A stretch of DNA of 60,000 nt from Symsagittifera roscoffensis (taxonomy: Eukaryota > Xenacoelomorpha > Acoela > Convolutidae): NCBI RefSeq assembly GCF_963678635.1, contig NC_087064.1:21440509-21500508 (forward strand), read 5' to 3'. Position 1 is the first letter of the stretch; each line of letters starts with the position of its first letter. The position numbers and the translations under genes are program-made. Of this stretch, positions 1 to 11,519 are shown piece by piece. The notes under the pieces are model-generated. The model saw only the letters and a program-made list of their open reading frames with translations, had not been told where the DNA came from and did no database searches.

Positions 1-504
1 CAGGGTCTTTTTTGTCTAAGCAAAAGCTTTTTTTGTTTTAGGACCTTTTTCCAATTTAACTTTTTCCACCTCGGTTTTAAGTAGGGTTTCGCAGATCAGT
101 TTTTGCCTGCCTGTGATAGTGTGCTTCGAGCGGGTTAATTTCTGAGTTTTATTTGTCGAAAGCGATAACGCACTTGATATTTTTTGCTTTTCAGTAGCAG
201 GAGTGAGAACCAAAAGTCTTAACACTGCCGATTTTTCTTTCCATAGACCCCGTGCCCCGATAATCGATCACAGGACAATAGATCAGTGTGATTCCCTCGG
301 TATTTCAAAATTGTTTAAATTTTGTTTGAAGCAAAGCTTGATTCTTGATTGACGTGTGTTTTCAGAGATACCTCGTGCTGACAGATATATTTTTCTAAAT
401 ACATATAAACTTTGACTGCCGAGTTTTTGTAGTTACCATGGCTGACGGACAACGCAAATACTGATCTGTAGCATTCAACGCATAATTTCTTCTCTTTGAA
501 ATAG
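1..504. other. no gene recognised
   Basis: AT-rich sequence immediately downstream (minus-strand sense) of a decayed retroelement pol remnant. It may be the continuation of that element, but I could not find integrase core motifs here in any frame. Short minus-strand open stretches exist without recognisable domains. Confidence 0.4.
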
Positions 505-1545
505 CTATTCGGTCCCCAAATATCCAATTTTGAACAATTGTTTGGTTCCAACCGATCGCTTTGGCAGAGGTACGAATAGCCTCCCGTCCAACCACATACA
601 ACCGTCTCTCAGAAACAAGTCGTTTGCATTTTGTGCCCAGTATTTCCCTACTTTGGACAGCTCTTCATAAGAAAACTCAGACAAGGATGTGGATTTCTTA
701 ATTATTTTACATTCTCGTTGAATGACAGACATAACCTTTTGAATTGGATTAACAGCAGGAAATGGTTCGCTTGGGAGTTTCGAAGAGATTGACAATACTG
801 TGTTGTTCTTCAACTCTCGGGTCATTTTGTAAAATTTTCAGTGACAGGATTGATAACGATAATTTTATTGACTAACGGTCATATTTTATTGACTAATTCG
901 CCTAACAGGACAAAAATCACCTCGAATTTTGTTTCATTTTTCGATCTGCCATGAAATTTTTCTAAAACTGAACCGTCTTCCAGGGGAACGATTCATTGTC
1001 CCTACGATTTCATTGACGTATGCGACTAGCAAATCTCTCGGTTCTGATTGGCTGGTTGTCTCGCGCAATTTTTTGCTCTCAACCATTGGTTTATTTGAGC
1101 ATTTTTTGTTTTCGATTTTGACCGGCTGAGACGCAGTTAAGTCGATTAGAAACAGTTTCTGGACGTTCTGGATATGATTTACCAAGAGAGGATTTTCCAC
1201 ATTAAAACCAAAGGATTTTCTGAACGCGTTGATGTCAGCTACTCTGATCTTTCTATCAAAATGGCTAATTGGTTTTGGATTGTTGCTGGTGTGTCTTGAC
1301 AAATAATCAGCATAACTGATTTTCGACCCTGGCTTTGTTTCTATGACAAAATCAGAGTGTATCAGTCTGTCTAGCCATCAAGTTAGTCTCGAAAAAAGGT
1401 TTTTGTTCTTGTTATTTCCGTTTGATAATAACACTAAGGCTTTATGATCGGTTACTACTAAATAGTTTCGGAAATATTCCGCTCCTCCAACATTTTTAAT
1501 TCGGTAGTTGAATATTTCTTTTTCAACCCGTTTCCTCCTCATCCT
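505..1545 (-). pseudogene. Ty3/gypsy-type pol remnant: RNase H and start of integrase region
   Basis: Reading on the minus strand from 1545, an RNase H sequence is visible: a YSTTELKM stretch (catalytic Glu region), then after a frame change EYFRNYL, TDHKAL (catalytic Asp region), SRLT, WLDRL and ADYLSRH. In Ty3/gypsy Pol this series ends RNase H. RLT and WLDRL are separated by a TGA stop. Downstream, 1302-934 is one open frame of about 120 residues that fits the spacer between RNase H and integrase, and 825-505 carries a stretch (WLDGRLFVP) resembling the sequence just before an integrase zinc-binding region. No DDE core was found. The gag, PR and RT parts would lie upstream at higher coordinates but are not recognisable there. 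This differs clearly in sequence from the 35-42 kb element, so it is a second, older retroelement family. Confidence 0.7.
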
Positions 1546-4500
1546 CTTTGCGTTTTCTCTCTATTTCTCTCTCTTCCTCTAATGCGCATTCTTTTTCTTT
1601 TTATCAGGAAAGGTGTTAATTTTCAAAATGCCTTATTTAGATCTTGTGGCCTCAAAAAACCTGAAATTGGGCTAAAGATTAGTGTCACATATTCGTTTGC
1701 ATTTTTTGCTTTTAATCTTATACGACGCACAGACAAGTCGGCCGACTGAAATGCAAATTTTTTAAAATTCACGTGAAATCAGTCGAGTAAATACAGACAA
1801 AAGGCAGTGTAAGTTCAGCCGGAGTTTTCAGTAAAACTCACATTTCACACGAGAGATTCAGAAGCCTTGATTTTCGGCAACTTTTTAATCTGATGGTGCT
1901 GTCTTGTGATGGTTTGGAATAAAAACGACATTGGTCACCTAGTGTCGTGAAACGATCTCACTTGAAAACTAATTACTAACATCGGCATTCTCCCGGTTCC
2001 TCCTACCTCTTTTTTCTATCTCTAACTAACTCCCTGCTTACCAATCAAATTCCATTTTCAAACACTTAGGTACTCTCTTTTTGCTTTATAGCCAGCCTCA
2101 GAAAGCAAAATTGCAATAGTTTTTGTGGAGTTCGATATGAATTTTTTCAGTTATCTAGATCCGCGAAAAATTTCATATCAGGTCTCAAAACATAATCCCA
2201 TAAGATCAAGTCTCAATAAAAATCCCTGCGATGACAAGAGGGTTTGAACTGCATTTTGAATTTTAGATATGATTCTCCAACTATAAGAGATCCACGGTTA
2301 AAATTTTGAGACTTAAAAACCATAATGATTTTCACATTACAGCCGGATAAAAAACCGCGAAAATCTTTTATACGGAACCTACAAGTAAGCGACCACCCTT
2401 TTTTTCTTATTACGATTTCGGCGTACTTTCAATAATAACACGCGCATGGCACACCCAGCCAGTTTTGAACGGTTGGGCAGGGCAGCTGAAAATTTTTTGC
2501 TTGACAACTGCGTCCTTCGGGTGCAATCATAACGCTCACACGAAACTTGATAAGATCGCTTTAAAGGGTCTACAGAGCATCTCCACAGAATATCTCCAAT
2601 AGAGGATCGATCCTTACGGCCAAAAATGACCAAAAACCACCCTGAAAAAAAACCATCGCTAAACGGTGTTTATGAAGCGCCATTAAACCTATCTTCTGGG
2701 GCCGCATGCAAAAAAAATAGGAAAAGTCTGCAAAGAGTTTTCCAGAAAGTGAATAATTTTTTTTAAAAATTAGTATGTAAAAATAGCCAAATGTCAAGTG
2801 TTCCGAGGTGACCCTACCTCATTTTTATAGCGTCGTGGGCAGTCGCCCAACTAGCCAGCCTTTGACTTTTTTCAAATCAAACGCTTCTCTAGTGGGCGGG
2901 GGCCCAAATAGGCCCACAGAGTATCCTAAAAGAATGCTAAGGAAATAAATTTTAGAAAAAGTTCAAGTTTTTGTGTAATACTTTCGCCAAGCTCGTGAAA
3001 GTTTACAACGCATAATAATTTTGTTAAACCGTATATAATGATTTTAATAGTTGAAACATCTCATGTAGCTTTAAATAATCTAAGGAAAAACATTTAAATG
3101 TAGGACAAAATTGGGTTCAAGTTTTTACGTTTAACTATTTTCTCTGGCCAAATGAAGAAATTAGAAAAAAAAACATGTCGAAAACTTAAAAAATGTATAA
3201 AAATTCTGCTGTTTTGCTAGAGGTACCCTTATATTACTCAACGGGAAAACTTTTTTTGCTATCAAAATTCATTTAAGAGTGAAACTTAGACCGTTTTTTC
3301 GGGTTTCTTTAAAAAAGAAATTTTTAATTTTCTAAAAATCGATACAAAAATAAGCTGAATGGTTTAAACCACCGCACCACATCTCTTAGGCATAATAAGC
3401 CAGTTCTTTTTCATTAACGCCCAAAAAGTTATTGAATTCGAGATAAATCAAAAATCTAAATTTTGTTATAGTTAATAAAAGACTGAAATAATGACGAAAA
3501 CTCATCTGAAAAATAAAATCATAGCAAAACGGCTTTAAGAAGGTTTGCTAGTTTTCTTAGGGCGTCACGGCTTTTATCACAAGCCAAAATATCCACGTTC
3601 TAGTTTGGCCTAGAAAATGCAGTGAAGAGTGTTTCATAACTTGAAAAAATTTTTAAAAATGAAAAAAAAATAGATACTTTAAAATGTTCCGAGGGTCCCC
3701 TTACTACCCCTCTTAATGGGTGTGCTGTTGTTGTGGATTCTCAGAAAAAAAATTGATGAGGCTGCTCCCAGTTCGCACCTTCTTAGAGTTTCCTCGATAC
3801 AAACGTGCATTTCCCACAAACTGTAATTTCTTAAACGTCACAGACACGCGCCCATCAGGGCGCCGTTTTGCTCCTTAATTTTAGGGCGTCACGGCAGTGT
3901 TCTTTGTGCCAAGAAGAGCTCCTGGAAATAGTGGAGGCAGTTTAAAGTTTTGAAGTTAAGAGTATTCATTGAAAAGCATAGAATCTAGGCTAGGCCCTCA
4001 TTTAGGTAATTTAAAGTACACAGAGGCGAAGCTGCGTTTCGCAATTACAAGCAAGGAAAATGCAAAAAACAGCCTCTAAACAGGCAAAACAAAGTGAAAT
4101 CAGGAAAAGTTTGAAAATACACTCTACTGTTTTTTTTATTAAGATTAGAAGTATTACATTCTCAAAACTAGTACACGACCCCTTGTAATTTAACTAACAC
4201 TAGTCACCAATGCTACAGTTTCTATCAAATTGCCAATGTTATGAAGCAGATTTCGGCCCAAAAAAACTTTAAGCGTTCAGAGTTTGAAAATCTTACCTGT
4301 TGATTAGGAGTCTCAGGTCCTCGCATCTGCGCCACGTTTGCTTCGAAGTTAATTAGTGGCCCCAGCTAATGGTGTATCTACTTGTTCTAATGTTTTTAAT
4401 CATACGTTGTAATGATACGGATATGCGTAGTTTTCAAAAATAAGCCCTACTACTCGCTCTTTTGAATGAAGCTTTTATCTCCGATTTGGCTTCGAAAAAA

Positions 4501-5179
4501 ATTTCGAAAAAATGAAAAAGATTCCCTAAATGGATAAAAACTGACAAACTGGACTTTTCCTACATCTGTAAGCTTTTCTCTACTAAAGCATAAGAATAGC
4601 CTCTACTTTCGAAATTATGATTTTTAAAGAGAAGGTTTCCGCACCCTGATTTTTAGATTGAACACTTAATTTCAGATTCATCTAGTAGTTTTTGAGAATA
4701 ATGGCAAACTTTCTTAACAAAAAACTAAAAAAATTTAAAGAGGAATCAGCGTTTCTACAAAAAACAGGGTAAACAGATTATACAGGGAGAATTTGAGCAC
4801 CATGTTAGTTTTATTTAATTTCAAACCTTAGAGTCAGAATAGTTTTAAAAAAAAGAATAGCATTCCAAAAACGGGAAAAATTTCAAAAATTGGACATTTT
4901 CTGAGGCTAAATTTTTTTCAAAACGCAGCACATAGCCGCCCGCTCGGTAAAGTTCGTGAAAAAGATTCTTTTCCTTTCATTGAAACCTTTAATCTCCAAT
5001 TTGACATTTTGGTTAATTTATAAAACTGATTGAATTTTCTCAAAAACTACCCTACCAAATCGGATATTAACGGTTTAAGCGGAAGAAAAAAATAGTTATG
5101 CGAATCTTACCTGCAACGCTTTGAAAATGTTTTGCACTTTTGCTAAAATTTCTTTTTTTTTTGAAAATTCTACCGTTTT
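1546..5179. other. AT-rich intergenic, no gene recognised
   Basis: Very AT-rich DNA with many A and T runs and short broken frames in every direction. A phrase of the type GGGCGTCACGGC occurs twice (about 3561 and 3884), and phrases like TTCCGAGG occur at about 2801 and 3687, hinting at an old, diverged duplication. Parts of 4480-5080 resemble arms of the foldback at 5180-5790. I see no exon, RNA gene or complete mobile element. Confidence 0.4.
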
Positions 5180-5790
5180 TCAAAAAGGGTGTCAATGGAC
5201 AGAATTCTTCTATGTGCCTGCATATTTTGCTAGTTTCTTTTCATTTTACGCCATATTCTAAAGTTTCAGCAGGGGAGCTTTTGAACTATTTGTTTTGAAT
5301 TTTTTCATTCTTTCCAAAATCAAATCCACAAATTTGAAATGAAGGTTTCAATCACAAGAACAAATCATGGGGATTTCCCTTTCTCAAGCTGCTAATCCTT
5401 AAATCCGGTAGAAAAAGTTATGACCTCAAACAAGCCCGTTTTTTGACATTTTGGTTATTTTTAAAACTTTTTGTTTTTTTTCCCAAAAACTACTCTGCCG
5501 AAAAAATGGGCTTGTTTGTGGGCATAACTTTTTTACTGGATTCAGGGAAAAGCAGCTTGAAAACGGGAAATCCACATGTTTTGTTCCTGTGAATGAAACC
5601 TTCATCTCAGAATTGTGCATTTAATAGTTGAGAAATTGAAAATAAAATAAAACAAACAGTCCGAAAACCCTCTACTGAATCTTTCGAAGGGCGTAGAACG
5701 TGAAGTAAAATGAAAAAATACTAGGAAAAAAAAGCAGGCACTTAGAGGAGCAACCGATTTTTCTGTTGATACCATTTTTTTGAATATTAG
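5180..5790. repeat. large imperfect foldback (inverted repeat) element
   Basis: The left half, about 5180-5465, and the right half, about 5490-5790, are imperfect reverse complements. Landmarks pair outwards from the centre: AAGTTATG with CATAACTT, CAAGCTGC with GCAGCTTG, ATGAAGGTTTC with GAAACCTTCAT, TCATTTTAC with GTAAAATGA, and GTGCCTG with CAGGCAC. The arms are roughly 250-290 bp with indels and perhaps 75-80 percent identity (judged by eye). The centre is a T-rich stretch around 5446-5490. No coding potential is seen. It could be a foldback or MITE-like element, or two opposed copies of one repeat. Related single-copy fragments seem present at 4480-5080. Confidence 0.65.
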
Positions 5791-6421
5791 TACAGTTGTT
5801 TTTGGGAAAGTTCTGCGTCATGAAAGTGTCACAATTTTCGATGCGTCACAAAAAAAAAACGAAAAACAACAAACCCCATACATTTTCACGAAATATGTTA
5901 TTTCAAAGATGACCTTACACTAGCCAAAAACAAAGCAGCCACACTTGCAATTAATAAGTTTATGCATAAATAAGCTTAAATATGATCAAATTGAAATATC
6001 CCAATCGTGTCACCAAATGAGCCTTTTTATTTGCGACAAGTTAGAAAAAAAACTTCGTCATAATACACTAGACTTCGCTTGTATAATAAAATTTAAAACA
6101 AAAACTGCTCAACAGCGAAAAAAAGTTAACTCAGATTATTTTGGCTTTTACTGAATAATTTGCTGAACTTTAAATCAAAATCTGCCTAAGAGCTCAAATG
6201 AAGTTTTACTACTTTTTTTATGGTAAAAGAAAAAACCTACATCATGACCGAGTTTAGATGCTTAGCTTTCCAACGATCATCTCCACTGTTTGCAGGGATT
6301 TTGTTTGCATTAAATTCCGCTGTTTGTAGGGATTTTTTGGCACAAGGATTACCTCTTTGACATCCTCTAAATAATTGGCCAACGGTGCCTCGAAAATTGA
6401 AAGTTCAACCCAGTCGCACCA
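5791..6421. other. no gene recognised
   Basis: AT-rich sequence between the foldback and the dispersed repeat. The only open stretch on the plus strand (5945-6154) is lysine-rich, without a domain, and looks like chance. Two short phrases with TTTG(C/T)AGGGATTTT occur at about 6291 and 6323, a minor local duplication. Confidence 0.35.
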
Positions 6422-6833
6422 GATGAGTTAGGACCGATGTGGTTAACTCATAGAGTAATTTCGGATAGGGTACACCGTCTGGTTCTCACGCTATCTTATT
6501 TTCGGCCGGATAGATTCGTGCAACTTCTTAGTCTAATACCGATCCTAATCTTACTCTTATATCTACTAGTCTCAGGGTGTTTAACTAGTCTCTGCTAGGC
6601 TCAAAAGATCTAGAGTATACTGGCTTATTGCGACTGCTGAAGTTCTCTTGGAGAGGCAACTAATTTCTAAGTTAAATTCAAATCTCTCAGGTGCTGAAAT
6701 TACAAGTAATTTCAGCACTTACAAATAAGTGGGTTGTTAGTTGGATGGATTGTGATTGGTTAATATTAAATATTTTACAGTGGTAAAATATCTAATTTAT
6801 CCAATAATAAAATGTAGTTTAGATCAGGTTCCA
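6422..6833 (+). repeat. dispersed 0.4-kb repeat, copy 1
   Basis: This stretch recurs in the same orientation at 59352-59760 with high identity by eye (for example TTTCGGATAGGGTACACCGTC, CTTATTTTCGGCCGGATAG, TCTAGAGTATACTGGCTTAT). Both copies end at GGTTCCA. Both contain an inverted repeat built on GTGCTGAAATTAC, perfect here and with one mismatch in copy 2. No long reading frame is present. It could be a solo LTR, a SINE or a MITE. I could not find a matching target-site duplication, so the class is open. Confidence 0.7.
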
Positions 6834-7977
6834 AATCTCTAATAATTGTAAATAAAACGACCGAAAATTGAAAAACTTTTCATTCAATTCATTGCTTGAA
6901 AAGGAAAAAAAAGCAGTTTTTGTCTCCCGTGACTGTACAGCTGCAAATTTCAACTGAATTTACTCTTGTCAGATTGCAATTATTTGACGCTGGAAATTTT
7001 TTTGTTTGTAAGTAACCGCATTTTAAGCAAATCTGGTGACAGTTCATTGCGCCAAAGACCGTTCAGTCAACTCCAGCTTAAGACAAATCCGTAGCAAAAC
7101 TTAGACAATTCAGCTCGTTTTCCCACAGAGTTTTTCTATTGATTTGTCTTACGCTTGAATTGACTGAACTTTCCTTGACACAACCCTTAGTATGCAGGTC
7201 TGTTTAAGAAAACAATATTTTACGAACAAAAAATTCCCACAGTATCAGTATTGTTATTGTCTAGAACGCTGAGCACACATGTCAATCAAACTTGTTCTGA
7301 TTATAAACAATTATGTTCCATAATCTTCAGGAGCCCTAATTGATGCGCCCGACCAGTTTTTGCTTATCAGCCCAGGTGATCGCAATTCCGACAGCAAAAA
7401 AAAATCTTCAACAACTTTGCTAGCTATGCGAAAAAAATCTAAGTGAACAATGAGCGTTTTTGGGTTTAATTGGTTCCAACCACCAATTGCGCGGAAAACG
7501 AAATCAGAACAATTAAATGTTTATATCAGTTTTTAAACATTGATAAAATGGTAACTAAATACTATAATGATAATAGATTAAATTGGATTTTTATGGTTTG
7601 TCTCCATGAAGATCTATAAAAATCGAATACAAAAACTAAAAGGTAGAAATCAGTCAAATCTAATTTATTCGTTTATTTTGGATTATATTTGATGATATTG
7701 GATGTTAAAAGTTAATAAAAATTTGTAAAAATTAGATAAATATGAGTAGATTTAGAAAATGAGTAAGCTATGAGTAATGCAAAAAAGTTGCATGATTTTG
7801 CAGAACATTTGAAACAAATTTATACAGATCATAAACCAATATAATGGTTTTTAAAGGGATAAGTTCTTTGAGAACAATGAGTTATAATCAATTGCATTGA
7901 CCCAAAAAGAAATTTTATTTGGTTAAAAGGCATCTATTTTGAACACAACAATCAATTAAAATTGACTAATACCCATG
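6834..7977. other. intergenic with a 29-bp inverted repeat
   Basis: No gene is recognised. An inverted repeat lies at 7061-7089 and 7141-7169 (arms GTTCAGTCAA...GACAAATC, three mismatches in 29, 51-nt spacer). The complementarity weakly extends outwards. The rest is AT-rich with TGGATT- and AAATCTA-type local repetition. Confidence 0.45.
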
Positions 7978-8107
7978 GATCATCAGTGAGGAAACCTTTC
8001 CTCCTACCTCCTGTCACCAGGACAAATTGTTCTCCAGACAAATCGATCATCAGGGCGGGAATCCTTCCTCCTAGCTTGTGTCACCAGTGCATATTGATCT
8101 CCAGACC
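7978..8107. repeat. 67-bp tandem duplication
   Basis: Two adjacent units start with GATCATCAG at 7978 and 8045. Each carries a CTTCCTCCTA or TTTCCTCCTACC block, a TGTCACCAG block and a CTCCAGAC block. They differ at many positions, so the duplication is not recent. Confidence 0.55.
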
Positions 8108-9850
8108 CATTTAGCCTTTTAGATCGCAACTTTTGGAAAATTTTTCATTATCAGGCAAAAATTATTGTTGTCCTGAGCTCAGGTTTTGAAAGATCTTTCA
8201 CCTTTGATAATTGTCCAATAGTTATTGAGGTTTAAGGATCGCCGTTTTAGCCGAATTGGGATAAGTAACGCCCGATATAATTCGTGCTATTGACGCATAA
8301 GCGGAGATTTAATTCGTAGCAGAAATAGTTCAAAATTGAATCGAGGCGTGTCATTTGGTTTTATTCTCACTTTGCCAATACGAACTATATAACTTTGAAC
8401 TTTTCATAGCGTGTAAAAAAATAGATTAAAAATTTTCGCTGAAAATATTGTCAGTTTTTTTTAAAGTGAACACTATTTCATAGAGCATAAAAGGCAGTCT
8501 CGGACTATTCAAGGCTTCGCATTGATACAAGCCGTATTTGAAATTTTCAAAATCAAAGTTTTTTTTACCAATTTCGCCTCCAGTTTTAAAGTTATATATA
8601 GTAATTTTTAATTTGAATGAAAACACAAAAAAATATAACCCAGTATAAGTATTGCAGGTTATCAACTTATTTACTAGCTGTATTTGTAAGCGTTCACTAT
8701 TGTGAGCTATGTGCTGCGGCGTAGACAATGATCACAAACCCAAAAATTAACAAAGAAGCGAGTTATGAAAAATCATTCTTACACATTTTAGAGTTACATC
8801 TGGTTAAAGAACGCCAGAAACATCAATTTTAAAGGCAAAAATATTCAAAATATTTTGTGAGCAGATCGAGCTCAGCTCCTTGCTAGTACTATTATAACTT
8901 TATCTTGTTTCAAGGGCGGATCTAGGATTTTCTCGAGGGGGCGGATTTTCAAAAAAAATTCGGAAAATTTTGGACTTTTTTTCTAGCCATTTCGCCTTTT
9001 AGACCCATTTCGTCTTTTAGATTGCAACTTTTGGCAAACTTTTTAAAATCAGGCTAAAACTATTGTTGTCCTGAGCTCAGATTTTAAAAGATTTTTCCCC
9101 TTTGATAATTGTCCAATAGTTATTGAGGTTTAAGGATCGCCGTTTTAGCCGAATTGGGATAAGTAACGCCCGATATATTTCGTGCTATTGACGCATAAGC
9201 GGAGATTTAATCCGCAGTAGAATTAGTTCTTAATTGAATCGAGGCATGCCATTTGGTTTGATTCTCACTTTGCTAATACGAATTATATAAAAATGAACTT
9301 TTCATAGCGTGTAAAATAATAGATTAGTGTTTTTTCGCTGAAAATATTGTCAGTTCTTTTTAAAGTGAACACTATTTCAAAGAGCATAAAAGGCAGTCTC
9401 GGATTATTCAAGGCTTCGCATTAAAACGAGCCGTTTTTGAAACTTTCAAAATCAAATTTTTTAACCAATTTCGCCATCAGTTTTGAAGTAAAATATAGTA
9501 ATTTTTAATTTGAATGAAAACACAAAAAAATATAACCCATTATAAGTATTCCAGGTTATCAACTTATTTACTAGCTGTATTTGTGAGCGTTCACTATTGT
9601 GAGCTATGTGCCGCGGCGCAGACAATGATCACAAACCCAAAAATTAACAAAGAAGCGAGTTATGAAAAATCATTCTTACACATTTTAGAGTTAGATCTGG
9701 TAAAAAAACGCCAGAAAAATTAATTTTAAAGGCAAAAACATTCAAAGTATTTTGTGAGCAGATCGAGCTCACTTCCTTGCTAGTACTATTATAAATTTAT
9801 CTTGTTTCAGAGGCGGAACTAGGATTTTTCGAGGGAGGGATTTTCAAAAA
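8101..9850 (+). repeat. 0.9-kb direct tandem duplication
   Basis: Unit A is about 8101-8960 and unit B about 8999-9850, offset by 898 bp (GGATCGCCGTTTTAGCC at 8236 and 9134). Identity is high by eye. Each unit contains a plus-strand frame starting MKTQKN with a hydrophobic stretch (YLLAVFVSVHYC). It is open for 69 residues in unit B (9514-9723) but has a TAG after the CAAA stretch in unit A. Differences between the units change residues freely, so there is no sign of selection on the frame. Unit A ends with the left terminus and first 50 or so bases of the hAT MITE that is complete after unit B, so the duplication happened after that MITE inserted. Confidence 0.75.
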
Positions 9851-10152
9851 ATTTTCGAAAAACACTTTGTCCTAAAGCACTAAAAAGACGCTGTTTTGCT
9901 CAATTTGTCTGCGCCGTAGGTAAATTTTTGGGTACTTTTTGGAAAGTTTTGACAAAAAAATTGCGTTTTTTTTGGCGCGTGCTCCCCCTCAAAATGAGTA
10001 TATATTGGCGCCAAAGACGCCTTTAGAAAAATTTTCGGGTCGATCTGCCAAAAACGGATTTCATAAAAAGTACCAAAGGGGGACCCTTTGGGTCGGCAGT
10101 TGGTCGAATCCATTAGGGGGGGGGGGGGGCGTCCTCCCTAAATCCGCCCCTG
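9808..10152. mobile_element. non-autonomous hAT element (MITE), 345 bp
   Basis: The left end reads CAGAGGCGGAACTAGGATTT. The right end, reverse-complemented, reads CAGGGGCGGATTTAGGGAGG. The CAGGGGCGGA-type terminus is characteristic of hAT superfamily elements. The element is flanked by a perfect 8-bp target duplication, TCTTGTTT, at 9800-9807 and 10153-10160; 8 bp is the hAT-specific length. The interior encodes no transposase; reading frames through it on both strands are chance. A run of 14 G lies just inside the right terminus (10116-10129). A truncated left terminus of the same insertion lies at about 8914-8960 at the end of the upstream tandem unit. Confidence 0.85.
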
Positions 10153-10160
10153 TCTTGTTT

Positions 10161-11012
10161 TCCCGTGGGTGGAATTGATTTTTTTATTCACTTCCTTTTA
10201 ATTGGTTGAGCCGGAAACCTTTGATTTTCTAAATAGACTTATATCGATATGGCATGCAGATCGTCCAAACAAATCGAAGTTCACTCCATGTTTTGTTGAG
10301 AAAAAAGACAAAAAAAGGCAAATGGAAATCAGTGACTTCTATGCTTGCTTTTCAGTTCACTTCCATCAGCTGATTAGAATTACACCCGTGAATCTTTACC
10401 GACAAATTTCATTCAGTTTCATTTCGATTAGGATACCTAAAATCATGTTGCTGAACTTTTCAGAATCCCGACAAAAGGATGATTTTGAGCCTTCAAAATA
10501 GAGGCTATGAATAGGTATCAGATATTACTTGATCAACTATCAGTTGGCGAATATGTAGATATTGAAACATAATATCTTGCAATAAACTGAATTATTATTT
10601 TTTTTAATTTCAATTTTAATTTATAAGTGATTCGTTTAAAAACTCATAAAAGAAGAAACTTATGTTTCATCAAAATAAAACTTTTTTGATACGATTTCAG
10701 CATCATTAAGCTCACGGTTTCTTTTTCTTTGTTCTCCAAACAAGCCTAATGACTTAAGAAATTTTATGATCTTATTAAATTTTCAATATTACGTTCACAA
10801 AAACTTACTAAAAAGGTGTCTACAAGCCCTGTGAAACTTTTGTTTTCGGTTTTTTTTGAAGCCGCGGAGAGATTTTTTTCAGAGATCTGAAAACTCTAGT
10901 TTTAACCATGAAGAATGTTCGTAATTTATCACAATAGACATTAAAAAAAAGTTATTTCATTCCTATGCATTTGAGTTTACCTGTCTTTCAACTCAGAAGA
11001 TAAATTTTTTAG
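10161..11012. other. intergenic or intronic, no exon recognised
   Basis: If the exon at 11013 is real, this stretch should be its upstream intron. A 99-residue open frame at 10202-10501 has no recognisable motif and no convincing splice context. The remainder is AT-rich. Confidence 0.35.
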
Positions 11013-11306
11013 AAGATCAAAGGCAAACAGAAACAACTGGAGCAAAAACAGGATAACCAGCCTCAAGACGACAGAGCCGAGAGTCCTAAAAATGCTGAAT
11101 TGGATTTCAACGACGCCTACGCACTGCTGAATCAAGCAATGAGCAACATCGAGAACTCCTCTGAGAAGACGAAGCGACGTTTCTACAGTCCCAAAGGTTA
11201 CTCTCAGAAGTTCAAGGGGTCTACTACTAGTATTTCACTCACGGAAGAGGTATCGGGGGAGGGGCAATTAGCTGAAACGAAAGAAAACACAATTGTAGAG
11301 GCATAA
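11013..11306 (+). CDS. probable 3'-terminal exon of an unidentified gene
   Basis: A T-run followed by AG (about 11005-11012) forms a good splice acceptor, and from 11013 the frame is open in phase 0 for 97 codons to TAA at 11304-11306. The exon is GC-richer than its surroundings. The peptide begins KIKGKQKQLEQKQ, is strongly charged and Gln/Lys/Glu-rich, then has an acidic, possibly helical segment (LDFNDAYALLNQAMSNIE) and a basic Ser-rich stretch (KTKRRFYSPKGYSQKF), ending TIVEA. I do not recognise the family. It reads like the hydrophilic C-terminus of a larger protein. AATAAA-like sequences lie downstream around 11502-11518. No upstream exon is recognised in this window. The codon bias, acceptor and clean stop argue for a real gene; the absence of other exons is the weak point. 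Confidence 0.5.
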   Translation, partial: KIKGKQKQLEQKQDNQPQDDRAESPKNAELDFNDAYALLNQAMSNIENSSEKTKRRFYSPKGYSQKFKGSTTSISLTEEVSGEGQLAETKENTIVEA

Positions 11307-11519
11307 TCCAGAGATCGTAAACCAGAGATGGTAAAAACTTAGACTGGAAAATTTACCATAGTATTATCGCGAATTTCAACGGACAGATTATGATGATTGC
11401 GTTTAAAAAATTTCGTAACTTATAAAGCAGAGCTTCGCATCACGTTGAAAAATAGAACGCAATCTTCTAGTTTTAAGAATCATACAATAGGCGCAAAAAC
11501 ATAAATAAATGGAATAAAT

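Noticed and set aside
8617-9723. Duplicated small membrane-protein frame (MKTQKN...).
   Set aside because: One of the two copies has an in-frame stop and the differences change residues freely, so there is no sign of selection.
9880-10178. Opposed open frames of about 78 residues.
   Set aside because: They lie inside the hAT MITE and run through its G-rich terminus; no protein similarity.
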